From JAAFHB01 sp963675995 (GTDB lineage: Bacteria; Bacteroidota; Bacteroidia; Bacteroidales; Prolixibacteraceae), in the NCBI GenBank assembly GCA_963675995.2, contig CAXXIY010000002.1, positions 2,852,001 to 2,916,000 of the forward strand: a DNA stretch of 64,000 nucleotides, in the 5' to 3' direction. Numbering within the stretch: the first letter of the stretch is position 1; every line of letters starts with the position of its first letter. Positions 9,054 through 17,234 of this stretch are shown here, piece by piece. The position numbers were made by a program, and so were the translations under genes. Under the pieces are notes generated by a model. It made no database searches. It was not told the DNA's origin and was given only the letters and a program-made list of their open reading frames with translations.

Positions 9054-10790
9054 TTATCTGATCTCATCTGCAAAAAGTTGAAACTCCTTTATTCCAGCAA
9101 AACCCTCCCGATCCTTAATTAACAGTCGGAATTTCTGAGCCGTAACAGGTGTAATATTTAGTTTCCATTCACCCATTTTTTCAGCGCCGGCAATGGTGAG
9201 CCATTTTCCCCCTTTTTCATACTGCACTTCAAAATCCTTTATTTCGGAATTCAGAAAAACCAATTCACTGATATAAACACTTTTAACAGTATATGGCTTA
9301 CCTAGGTCGGCCTCTAACCAGCCTGATTTACAATAGAGAGACTTCACCTCCTCACTTCGGTAATTTAAGATTTTACCAATCCAGAAATTAAAATCAGCAT
9401 CAGTTCTTCGGCCTAATTTCCAGTAGGTTTTAGGATTATCATCGAAGGCTGCTGCAGGATCGTGCAAAAACTGACCGATGGAACCTGAAGCTGCTGCCTT
9501 GCAACTATAGGCCAGAGATCCGGAGGTTGAAAACGGGGGGATCAAACCAACTTTACTTAAATCCTTGTCCGTATCAATAATAATTAAAGTTGCAATTTTT
9601 TCGCGATGATCCGGAGGCACAATTAGTTTTAAACTCCCTTTTTGCTGTATGAAAGGAACTGTCTTTCCATTGATTAAGGCGACTTTATTGATTTTTGCTG
9701 GAAGAGGTGGTAAAGTGAGCGTATCTCCCTTCTGGGAAAACACATTAATATACAAAGTTTTATTGCTAAAGGTACACGTATAATCGGAGGTAGGTGTATA
9801 TGGACCTCCTTTGGTATTATACACCGCTTTTGCCCTTGGTTTTAACCAGCTGCCAAGCTCATATAACCGTTCAACAAAATCAGCCGGGAATTGTCCCAGA
9901 CTATCAGGACCAACATTGAGCAACAAATTTCCGTTTCCACCCACACAACGCAGAAGTGTTGAAGCTGCTTCATTGATTGGTCGTGGAGTATCTTTGGGCC
10001 TCCAAGCCCATTGATGTCCTAAATTTGTACAGGTTTCCCAGGGGATTGCACCGTAGCCAGCGACAAATCCTTCAGGGGTGGCATAATCGCCATTGGGTCC
10101 GACAAAACTATGTGACTCATCGGTATTAAAAACATCAAGCCGGTTGTTTATAATTATTCCGGGTTGTAGTTTGAGCGCCAGATCATAGATTTCCTTCGGA
10201 TTTACCGGGCAGGGTGAGCCTTCATAGTCAATCCACAACAAGCTGATTTTTCCGTAATTGGTCAATAATTCCCGTATTTGGCTCAGAACACGTTTGGCAA
10301 ACAAGTCGTTGGTTTTTGGATTCCGGCAATCAGGGTCTTTCCAGTCCGCAGGGGAGAAATACCAGCAAACGGGCATTCCGGCTTTGTGGGCAGCATCGGC
10401 CAGTTCCTTGCAAACATCGCGATGGAACGGGGAATTCATAACGTTATAAGGGGTGGTCATGGTGTTCCACATGCAAAACCCATCGTGGTGTTTGGCCGTA
10501 AAAACCAGGTATCTCATCCCGGCATTTTTGGCTGTCTCGACCCACTGTTCCGGATTGAATTTGACAGGATTAAATCCCACATAAAGTGAATCATATCTGG
10601 CTTTACCATAATTCTCCCTTGACCAACTGATCTCTTTTCCAATCCGAGAAACTGGCCCCCAGTGGATAAACATTCCGAAACGGGCATTCTGCCACCATTC
10701 TAACTTATTAATATCCCGCTCCTGACCATACGCCAAACCAGGAAATAGAGTCAACAAACAATAAAGGAGAATGAGGTTGCGCATTTTCAT
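9054..10790 (-). CDS. GH29 alpha-L-fucosidase with C-terminal discoidin-like domain
   Basis: Second of the three tandem fucosidases, 578 residues with a signal peptide (cleavage near AYGQ). It shows NARFGMFIHWG, TAKHHDGFCMWNT, LLWID with D188 as the predicted nucleophile, and WETC with E252 as candidate acid/base. The C-terminal part (about 430-578) carries a discoidin-like fold with SGWLEADLGKPYTVKSVYI and FRLLI. It starts 21 bases after the shorter GH29 gene. It is clearly diverged from its neighbours, so the three probably act on different linkages rather than being recent copies. Confidence 0.92.
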   Translation of the reverse strand: MKMRNLILLYCLLTLFPGLAYGQERDINKLEWWQNARFGMFIHWGPVSRIGKEISWSRENYGKARYDSLYVGFNPVKFNPEQWVETAKNAGMRYLVFTAKHHDGFCMWNTMTTPYNVMNSPFHRDVCKELADAAHKAGMPVCWYFSPADWKDPDCRNPKTNDLFAKRVLSQIRELLTNYGKISLLWIDYEGSPCPVNPKEIYDLALKLQPGIIINNRLDVFNTDESHSFVGPNGDYATPEGFVAGYGAIPWETCTNLGHQWAWRPKDTPRPINEAASTLLRCVGGNGNLLLNVGPDSLGQFPADFVERLYELGSWLKPRAKAVYNTKGGPYTPTSDYTCTFSNKTLYINVFSQKGDTLTLPPLPAKINKVALINGKTVPFIQQKGSLKLIVPPDHREKIATLIIIDTDKDLSKVGLIPPFSTSGSLAYSCKAAASGSIGQFLHDPAAAFDDNPKTYWKLGRRTDADFNFWIGKILNYRSEEVKSLYCKSGWLEADLGKPYTVKSVYISELVFLNSEIKDFEVQYEKGGKWLTIAGAEKMGEWKLNITPVTAQKFRLLIKDREGFAGIKEFQLFADEIR

Positions 10791-10811
10791 TTCGCATTTA
10801 ATTTTTAAGTG

Positions 10812-11777
10812 TCAGGGATTGTAAACCTGGCCTACCTCAGCCAGACGTTTTACCACATTTTCGTCCATCAGTCCATCGCGGTTTGGGGCACAATTGAGTA
10901 AAAAGTTGCAGTTTCTATCCTTCAGTATAGCCAGATGACGGTTCACAATGTTATCAACCGACATGAGTTTTTCTTCCGGAAATTTTAGTTTCCAAAACCA
11001 TTTACTTTGAATACAGGGGCCCTGCTGCGCAGCATATTTATTCCCCGGAGGCGCCCATTCGTCGTTCCATGGTTCCTCGAAGTGAAAGAAACCGAGATTT
11101 TTATAAACCTCGTCGGTTGGTAATCCTCGCCGCAACTGATAATGATCGGTAATAAGAATTTGTGGCTGAAGCGATTTGATGTAGTTGCAAATTTCGTCAT
11201 GTTGCGATTGCGTCCAATTTGTTCCGCAATTTCCCCACCCATCGAAAGTAATTGAACCAATTTTGCCATAATTAGTAAGCAATTCCTTTAGTTGGGACTT
11301 AATGATTTCAATTTCTGCAGGAGTTATATCTTTTTCAATACCCAAAGTCCTGTCCCAAACCGAGAAGTAGAAATGTGGTTCAACTCCTCTGCTTCGGAAG
11401 GCTTCGCAAAATTCGCGGACAATATCGCGCCCGGCGACTGAACTGGAGGCTACATCGTAAGTCGTTGTTTTGCTATCCCACAAACAGAATCCATCGTGAT
11501 GTTTGGTGGTAAGTACGGCATATTTCATGTGGGCGCTTTTAGCCGCATCTGCCCACTGGGAACAATCGAGTTTGACCGGGTTAAACGATTTTGGATCCTG
11601 ACCAGGTTCAACCCACTCTTTTTCGTGAAATGTGCCCATATTAAAATGGATAAACATCCCAAATTTCAATTTCAAAAAATCCTCCCTCAGTTCATCCAAA
11701 GATTGGGAATTGGCACAAAAAGGTAAAGCACAAACAAACAAAAGTCCCCAAACACCGCACTTATATATTTTTTTCAT
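10812..11777 (-). CDS. Short GH29 alpha-L-fucosidase, catalytic domain only
   Basis: A 321-residue GH29 protein with signal peptide (near CANSQS) and catalytic barrel but no C-terminal beta-sandwich or carbohydrate-binding domain, which makes it much shorter than its 558-578 residue neighbours. Motifs are KFGMFIHFNMG, TTKHHDGFCLWDS, the SITFDG nucleophile site (D179) and CNFLLNCAPNRDGLMDE near the end. The barrel runs to the final CAPN segment and the reading frame ends normally, so it looks complete rather than truncated. It begins 2 bases after the URO-D gene upstream, indicating tight co-expression and perhaps translational coupling. Acid/base residue is unclear. Confidence 0.88.
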   Translation of the reverse strand: MKKIYKCGVWGLLFVCALPFCANSQSLDELREDFLKLKFGMFIHFNMGTFHEKEWVEPGQDPKSFNPVKLDCSQWADAAKSAHMKYAVLTTKHHDGFCLWDSKTTTYDVASSSVAGRDIVREFCEAFRSRGVEPHFYFSVWDRTLGIEKDITPAEIEIIKSQLKELLTNYGKIGSITFDGWGNCGTNWTQSQHDEICNYIKSLQPQILITDHYQLRRGLPTDEVYKNLGFFHFEEPWNDEWAPPGNKYAAQQGPCIQSKWFWKLKFPEEKLMSVDNIVNRHLAILKDRNCNFLLNCAPNRDGLMDENVVKRLAEVGQVYNP

Positions 11778-11779
11778 GT

Positions 11780-13030
11780 TTAATAATTATTAAACTCCCT
11801 GATTGCATCGTACATCGCAACCACATTTTCAGGTGGAACATCCGGCAGAATGTTGTGAACGGTGTTAAAAACAAATCCACCTCCCTTCGAAAAGATTTCA
11901 AGTCTTTGGAGTACCATATCACGAATCTTTGCGGGTGTACCAATATTCAAGACTCCTGCCGTTTCGATTCCCCCACCCCAGAACGTAATTTGCTGCCCGA
12001 ACTCTCTTTTCAGAAAGTCAGGGGCCATATTCCAGGCATTGGTCTGTACGGGATTAAATACCTCAATACCGGCTTCAATCATATCAGGCATCAATAAAGA
12101 GATTGATCCACAAGAATGGATAAAAGTGTGCATTTTACTGTGGGACTTTACATAGTCACACAGCATCTTATGCCTTGGTTTGAAAAGTTCCCGGTACACA
12201 TCTGCATCCATAAACGGGCCGGAGCTCATTCCCAGATCGTCGCCAAAACGGATAATATCGACTATATCACCCACTGCATTGCATACCTTTTCAAGTGTTG
12301 CAAGGTGCCGTATCATCAGTTGATCCAGCAATTTTTCAACATTATACGGGTCACACATCAGGTCCATCAGAAAATTGTCCATACGGCGAAGGAAAGTTCC
12401 CCATTCAAATAGGTTACATCCGCAAACCACAAGTAAGGCTTTGTCGGTACTCTGTCTAAGCTTTATGGTGTTTTCGCGCAGCTTCTGCCAGAAGTCGTCC
12501 TCTCCGGCATGGTCCCACGGACTGTGGGCATCACGGGCCCACATGATTCTGCCCATCTCCGCATCGAGGTTATCATACGAATCGGGATAGCCATCGACAT
12601 AGGGGAAATAGGTCTGATCGAAAAAAGTAGCACCGATTGGCATGCGCGAAAGCATCCTTTTTCCATCGCAATCATAGGTTTGGTAAGATCCATCGGACAT
12701 TAGTGTCGGCTGAAACCATTTCGGATAAAAGGCTGCACCGCCATTGGCCATCGTCACCGGACTCCAGTCGGATGGGAGAACATTAAAAGTCCGGCCGATA
12801 TCAAGCACATCCACCCCAAACTGATCCAATATAGATAAATCGGGCTGCGCCAATTGCTGTACAACATCATATATTTGAACAGGCAATTCAGTCCTGCCAA
12901 GGTACTTTAACAGGTTGCCATAAGCGATCGCCGAAATTCCTGAGCTGGGTGTTGCACCTAAATCAACCGGCACACGATCTGGTTGCTGATGATTAATAGC
13001 AGCTAAAATTCGTTCTCTGGAGGTCATCAT
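11780..13030 (-). CDS. URO-D superfamily protein, methyltransferase-like (second paralogue)
   Basis: A 416-residue URO-D-fold protein. The start MTSRERILAAINHQQPDRVPVDLG is typical of the cobamide methyltransferase-like branch. H305-S-C307 in FIHSCGS is the zinc-like H-x-C pair; the C-terminal zinc Cys of MtaA is replaced, the region reading GGFVFNTVHNI. It is not a close copy of the 5653 gene. It overlaps nothing but abuts the next gene, a fucosidase, with 2 bases between them, so it belongs to the fucosidase operon. It starts 130 bases after the RhaT gene. A role in haem synthesis is unlikely; processing of a methylated or otherwise modified deoxysugar is one inference. Confidence 0.82.
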   Translation of the reverse strand: MMTSRERILAAINHQQPDRVPVDLGATPSSGISAIAYGNLLKYLGRTELPVQIYDVVQQLAQPDLSILDQFGVDVLDIGRTFNVLPSDWSPVTMANGGAAFYPKWFQPTLMSDGSYQTYDCDGKRMLSRMPIGATFFDQTYFPYVDGYPDSYDNLDAEMGRIMWARDAHSPWDHAGEDDFWQKLRENTIKLRQSTDKALLVVCGCNLFEWGTFLRRMDNFLMDLMCDPYNVEKLLDQLMIRHLATLEKVCNAVGDIVDIIRFGDDLGMSSGPFMDADVYRELFKPRHKMLCDYVKSHSKMHTFIHSCGSISLLMPDMIEAGIEVFNPVQTNAWNMAPDFLKREFGQQITFWGGGIETAGVLNIGTPAKIRDMVLQRLEIFSKGGGFVFNTVHNILPDVPPENVVAMYDAIREFNNY

Positions 13031-13073
13031 GATCTTAATATTTGAGTGTAATCAGGTAAATTTTAATTAATCT

Positions 13074-13105
13074 GCAGGTTGCTAACAGCAACTGGCTATT
13101 TGCAT
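13074..13105. repeat. Degenerate TGGCAAC-type word repeat, copy 1
   Basis: Contains GCAGGTTGCT and AGCAACTGGCT. The exact 11-mer AGCAACTGGCT recurs in the intergenic repeat at 42874-42960, and related words occur at 38661-38729 and 49817-49860. Confidence 0.4.
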
Positions 13106-13140
13106 GCTTTATTCTTTCATTTCTTCATTCTTATATTTTT

Positions 13141-13160
13141 AGACAAGGCATGCCTTGTCT
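13141..13160. repeat. Perfect 20-base palindrome AGACAAGGCATGCCTTGTCT
   Basis: The two 10-base halves are exactly complementary with no spacer. It lies immediately after the stop codon of the RhaT gene, whose last bases continue the CTCTAC edge seen in dispersed GTAGAGAC...GTCTCTAC palindromic repeats of many bacteria. It may be one member of such a repeat family and might also act as an mRNA 3' end. Only one copy was noticed in this window. Confidence 0.7.
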
Positions 13161-14204
13161 CTACATGGAACCGCTGATACCGATTATAAAGGATGAGGTA
13201 ATAATTACAATTAGTGAAAAGGCCATCAGGATGTAGATTTTTGTTGGAGCCCCTTTCCACTCGTTTCGAAGCAAACCCCAGACTGTGGCAAAAACGATCG
13301 TCAAAGCCATCAATATTCCCCAGGAGGTAAAAGTGAATGGCCCCATTTTACTTTTTCCCATTCCATACACGATAAACTGACCAAACCACAGCAAGCCAGC
13401 AAGTAATCCGAACAGGTAATTAAATACCAGCACCCTGGAAGATTCTGCGGTCACATAATTTTTAATTGATTTATTTTTGCTTCCCAGATAAAAACACCAG
13501 ACAATGGTTGTAATAAATGTTCCGGAAAACAATACAACCAGGACAGGCATCATGGTAAACAACGGATCGACCCCTTGTTTTGCAGCAATTTCCGAAATAG
13601 GCAATCCCTGTTCAAATCCAAGCGACATGGCAGATCCTGTTATTCCAACCAAAACAGCAGCCAGTGCGCCTTTGATCAGATTAAATTCACCAATACTTTC
13701 CTGCTTTTTTACGTCAGACACAAATTTATCTTTCAGAATACCGGCCCAGGCCGAAAGGGCGATGCCGATGCAAGCTACAATTACTCCAAAGACCAACATC
13801 ATTCCCCCCGGATGTTGCATCATCACCTGAAGCCGTCCATCAATCATAGGTGGAATAAGCGTTCCGATTGCCAGCATTAAACCAAGCGAAAGGGCGTATC
13901 CCAGCGATAAACCAAGGTATCGCAATGCCAATCCAAAAGAAAGATTACCCACACCATAAACTGCACCAAGAAGAAATACGGCAAGTAATGTCTTGGATGA
14001 AGCGGTATGAATGATTTTTACAAAATCAGGAGCAAAAATGAGGCAGGCAGTAAGCGGAAATAAAATATACGCCCCTACACTAAATACCATCCAATAGGTT
14101 TCCCATTCCCATCCTTTAATTTTTCCAAAAGGGACAGCAAAACTTCCGGATGAAAAGGCGCCAAGAGCAATTAGTAAGATACCAAGCATGATCCCTGCAT
14201 TCAT
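13161..14204 (-). CDS. RhaT-family sugar:proton symporter (second paralogue)
   Basis: A 347-residue inner-membrane protein with about ten membrane helices and the same family signatures as the first copy (LLGAVYGVGNLSFGLALRYLGLSLGYALSLGL). It is the first gene of a seven-gene minus-strand run including two URO-D proteins, three fucosidases and rhamnose mutarotase, and is divergent from an AraC regulator. It likely imports the deoxysugar liberated by the fucosidases, or rhamnose. Upstream lie a TAAGTTTG box and a palindrome that could control the whole operon. Confidence 0.88.
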   Translation of the reverse strand: MNAGIMLGILLIALGAFSSGSFAVPFGKIKGWEWETYWMVFSVGAYILFPLTACLIFAPDFVKIIHTASSKTLLAVFLLGAVYGVGNLSFGLALRYLGLSLGYALSLGLMLAIGTLIPPMIDGRLQVMMQHPGGMMLVFGVIVACIGIALSAWAGILKDKFVSDVKKQESIGEFNLIKGALAAVLVGITGSAMSLGFEQGLPISEIAAKQGVDPLFTMMPVLVVLFSGTFITTIVWCFYLGSKNKSIKNYVTAESSRVLVFNYLFGLLAGLLWFGQFIVYGMGKSKMGPFTFTSWGILMALTIVFATVWGLLRNEWKGAPTKIYILMAFSLIVIITSSFIIGISGSM

Positions 14205-14222
14205 AAGTAAATGGTTTTATTG

Positions 14223-14417
14223 ATTTGTACATTTCTGATTTCACGCTACTTAGTGTAATCACCGTGAATATATTCACAAACTTACGAAATAGACAAAACA
14301 AAAAATTGAATATTTCAGTTAAAAAATTGCACAAATCCGTGATTCAATGTTATAAACATCAATCCAACCCTGGAATTTCCCATTCACATTAAATCGATGT
14401 CCCAAATTTGTACATTT
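14223..14417. promoter_or_regulatory. Direct repeat ATTTGTACATTT flanking the divergent control region
   Basis: The 12-mer ATTTGTACATTT occurs at 14223-14234 and again at 14406-14417, both on the plus strand, 183 bases apart, between the RhaT operon and the AraC gene. AraC-family proteins commonly bind direct repeats and can loop DNA, so these are candidate sites for the adjacent regulator. This is inference from arrangement only. Confidence 0.35.
14264..14284 (-). promoter_or_regulatory. Candidate promoter -7 box and palindromic operator of the RhaT-fucosidase operon
   Basis: Read on the minus strand, TAAGTTTG (14277-14284) fits the Bacteroidota TAnnTTTG box. Directly downstream of it, around the expected transcription start, is the perfect palindrome GTGAATATATTCAC (14264-14277). 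No good -33 element at normal spacing was found, so the promoter call is weak; the palindrome itself is certain. The binding factor is unknown. Confidence 0.4.
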
Positions 14418-14423
14418 TCGTCT

Positions 14424-14452
14424 TTTGAAATTGATTAAAATCCATATCTTTG
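14424..14452 (+). promoter_or_regulatory. Promoter of the AraC gene at 14490 (TTTG-N17-TATCTTTG)
   Basis: TATCTTTG at 14445-14452 matches the Bacteroidota -7 consensus TAnnTTTG, with TTTG 17 bases upstream (the usual spacing is a little longer). It ends 37 bases before the start codon. Confidence 0.5.
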
Positions 14453-14489
14453 TAATCAGAACCTTTACATCCACTTAATATACAACCTT

Positions 14490-15359
14490 ATGTATCCTGA
14501 AGAAATTGGTCAATCGATTTCGGTTCAATTAAAAAATATTGCACAACTTCGGTTTGATCAATCAGAGATCTGGTCAAATATCAACAGCCCTTTTTCACGA
14601 ATGTATTTGGTAACGGAGGGGAAAGGTCATCTTGTAATTGGTAACGAAACGATCACCCTTGAGGCGGGCCATCTTTATCTCATTCCCAGTTTTACCACCT
14701 GTAATTACCTTTTTAACCAGGAGCTCTCTCATATCTATGTTCACTTCAATCTCTCAACAGATAATGGGATCAACATTTATAATCTTTTCTCGATATACAA
14801 TAAAGTTATCGCAACTGAATTGGATTATCAACTGTTTAACAGACTATTGATGATATTGCCGGACATGCAGCTTCCGCATCACGACCCAAAGGTCTACCAG
14901 ACAAAATTGTGGATGATAAAAAAAACTAATTACAATTCACTGAGCCAGCACCTGGAGGCGCTTGGAATTATCCGCCAGCTTTTTGCCCGCTTTATAAATA
15001 CGGAAAGTGAACGGAACCTGAGCAGTTTTCTCATCTACCGTATCCAGCCAATTCTAATTTATATTCAGGATAACCTGCAAAATGACATATCCATAGAAGA
15101 ACTTGCTGCTTTAGCAAGTTTTTCAAAAGACCACTTCACCCGGATTTTTAAATCAATTATTGGTATGGCACCATGTGAATTCATTATCCGAAAGCGTATT
15201 GAAAAGGCTCAGTTTCTGTTGCTGACAACAGATATGACTCAGACACAGATTATTGAAAAGACCAATTTTAAGAGTGTTTCCTATTTTTGTCGTATATTCA
15301 AAAAATACACCTCCTTTTCCCCTGTTGAATATAGAAAGCAAAGGGTCCATCCGGTGTGA
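14490..15359 (+). CDS. AraC-family transcriptional regulator
   Basis: A 289-residue regulator: N-terminal cupin-like sensor (about 20-160, with GKGHLVIGNETITLEAGHLY typical of the sugar-binding cup) and a C-terminal double helix-turn-helix (about 190-289: SIEELAALASFSKDHFTRIFK and TQTQIIEKTNFKSVSYFCRIFKKY). It is divergent from the RhaT/fucosidase operon (285-base gap containing a palindrome and direct repeats) and convergent with the fuc operon. The position suggests that it activates the divergent operon in response to a deoxysugar. Confidence 0.9.
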   Translation: MYPEEIGQSISVQLKNIAQLRFDQSEIWSNINSPFSRMYLVTEGKGHLVIGNETITLEAGHLYLIPSFTTCNYLFNQELSHIYVHFNLSTDNGINIYNLFSIYNKVIATELDYQLFNRLLMILPDMQLPHHDPKVYQTKLWMIKKTNYNSLSQHLEALGIIRQLFARFINTESERNLSSFLIYRIQPILIYIQDNLQNDISIEELAALASFSKDHFTRIFKSIIGMAPCEFIIRKRIEKAQFLLLTTDMTQTQIIEKTNFKSVSYFCRIFKKYTSFSPVEYRKQRVHPV

Positions 15360-15389
15360 AATTCTGGAAGAACATCTCTATTAGAGATA

Positions 15390-15429
15390 AAAAAAACGCC
15401 CACTGTCACCTAAATCATGACAGTGAGCG
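15390..15429 (-). terminator. Intrinsic terminator of the fucU-fucP-GH29 operon
   Basis: The stem CGCCCACTGTCA/TGACAGTGAGCG (one mismatch, loop of 9 bases, 15397-15429) is followed on the minus strand by a run of T residues. It lies about 45 bases after the stop of the GH29 gene and also separates it from the convergent AraC gene. Confidence 0.8.
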
Positions 15430-15472
15430 GTACAAATTTAAAAAATTATGAGCAGGGATAAAAATCAGCAGA

Positions 15473-17140
15473 TTAATCGGCCCGGAAAAGAATCCATTCG
15501 TTGATGGTTGGTTCCTTCGACTCCACAATTTTGAGCCGGAAATAACGGGCCGTCACCGGAGAAAAGGAGGTAGTATGGCCAGTTCCATTCGTTGTTACAG
15601 TTGAGGCAACACTCCATTTTTCACCCGTCTTAAATTGCAATTCGAGTTTCTGACCCTTGTTATTCCATGGATGCCATGGCTCAACAACAGAGAAGGCCCC
15701 TATGGCGGTAGCCTCTCCCAGGTCAATTTCCACCCATTTATCTTTGTCTTCAGCTGTTGGTTGCCAACTATTTTTTGGGTTTCCGTCCACCAGGTTCTTC
15801 GCGATATTTTCCCCTTTTTCTGAGGATGCTTTGACTGGTTTTCCCGCTGAAGGTAATGGAAGAACGTCAGGATTGCCGTTTACTTCAACAACCACCACAG
15901 AGGCATTCTGGTCAGGGGCATTACCAGGAAGATAAATTGTATTTTTTGTATTTGACTTTTCAACTTTAAGTGCTTTTTGCGGATCTGCTAACAGATAAGC
16001 CTTTGTAATCTTGTTTTGAAGTGGTATAGCGATTTTCCCATTTTTAGGCCAGTCAAAAACATGAAGATAGAGTTTATCACCTTTTTGAGTACATCTGCCC
16101 CACTGCAGAAAACTAAACGGACTGGCGGTAGTACCATAAATGGCATCACCATTAATTTTCATCCACTTCCCAACCTCAGCAAGTCTTTCAATACTTGGTT
16201 GCGGCACAAGCCCTTCAGACGTTGGGCCAACGTTCAGTAAATAGTTACCCCCTTTACTTACAATGTCGATCAGGGTCTGAATAATCTCTTTTGTCGATTT
16301 CCAATTATTATCTTTTGATTTATAACCCCAGGTATCGTTCATCGTCATACAAGTTTCCCAGTTGCGACCAGGGAATCCGGTTGCCGGAACAAATTGTTCA
16401 GGAGTCTCAGTATCACCATTAAAACCGCCACCTAACCTGTTATTGGTTATCAGGTTAGGATACTTAGCCAGTACAGGCTGGAATTTCTCAGCCCGCTCTT
16501 TTGTCATGTCGCAAGGGGTATCCCACCATAAGATATCGACCTGTCCGTAATTTGCAAGAATTTCTTTTACCTGGGGAACTGCCACTTTATCAATGTATTC
16601 GTCCATAGAGCCATCCTGTGCTTTATCCCAATGGCCACCACATGCACCACCACCCGGATTATTCCAATCCTGAGCCTGAGAATAGTAAAATCCGAGTCTG
16701 ATCCCTTGTTTGTGACAAGCGTCGGCAAGAGGTTTGAGCAGATCTTTGCCATAGGGTGTTGCTTCGACAATATTCCATTTCGAGGCTTTGGTTTGGAAAA
16801 GGGTAAATCCATCGTGATGTTTTGATGTGATTACCAGGTATTTCATACCGGCATCTTTTGCCATTTTCACCCATGTCTCCGGGTTGTATTTTACCGGATT
16901 GAACTGTTTGGCATAAGCCTGATAGGTAGCGACCGGAATTTTGCCGTTGTTCATGATCCATTCGCCAATTCCTTTGATATCTTTCCCATCATAAACCCCG
17001 GCAGGTACCGAGTATACACCCCAATGGATAAACAGACCGAACTTGGCCTCTTTCCACCAATCCATTTTATCGGGTTTTGCCCCGGCAGCAACATTCACTG
17101 CAAAAGCGAAAACCAACATCATTAAAAATATTCTTCTCAT
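15473..17140 (-). CDS. GH29 alpha-L-fucosidase with C-terminal discoidin-like domain
   Basis: An exported 555-residue fucosidase. The signal peptide ends near VAAGAKP. Motifs are KFGLFIHWGVYSVPAG (the GH29-A style continuation), TSKHHDGFTLFQT, ILWWD (D207, nucleophile) and NWETCMTMND (E262, candidate acid/base). A discoidin-like domain occupies about 430-555 (WVEIDLGEATAIGAFSVVE, ARYFRLKIVES). It is the third gene of a fucU-fucP-GH29 run, 94 bases after fucP, so the product feeds L-fucose to the adjacent permease. It is the only one of four GH29 genes here linked to bona fide fucose genes. Confidence 0.93.
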   Translation of the reverse strand: MRRIFLMMLVFAFAVNVAAGAKPDKMDWWKEAKFGLFIHWGVYSVPAGVYDGKDIKGIGEWIMNNGKIPVATYQAYAKQFNPVKYNPETWVKMAKDAGMKYLVITSKHHDGFTLFQTKASKWNIVEATPYGKDLLKPLADACHKQGIRLGFYYSQAQDWNNPGGGACGGHWDKAQDGSMDEYIDKVAVPQVKEILANYGQVDILWWDTPCDMTKERAEKFQPVLAKYPNLITNNRLGGGFNGDTETPEQFVPATGFPGRNWETCMTMNDTWGYKSKDNNWKSTKEIIQTLIDIVSKGGNYLLNVGPTSEGLVPQPSIERLAEVGKWMKINGDAIYGTTASPFSFLQWGRCTQKGDKLYLHVFDWPKNGKIAIPLQNKITKAYLLADPQKALKVEKSNTKNTIYLPGNAPDQNASVVVVEVNGNPDVLPLPSAGKPVKASSEKGENIAKNLVDGNPKNSWQPTAEDKDKWVEIDLGEATAIGAFSVVEPWHPWNNKGQKLELQFKTGEKWSVASTVTTNGTGHTTSFSPVTARYFRLKIVESKEPTINEWILFRAD

Positions 17141-17234
17141 TTCGGATAATTATTAATTAGTAATAAATTTAACAATCTCTTAAATGTGTTTCAGACGACA
17201 ATTCAAATTCATATCTATCCCTCGTGCTGAATAA

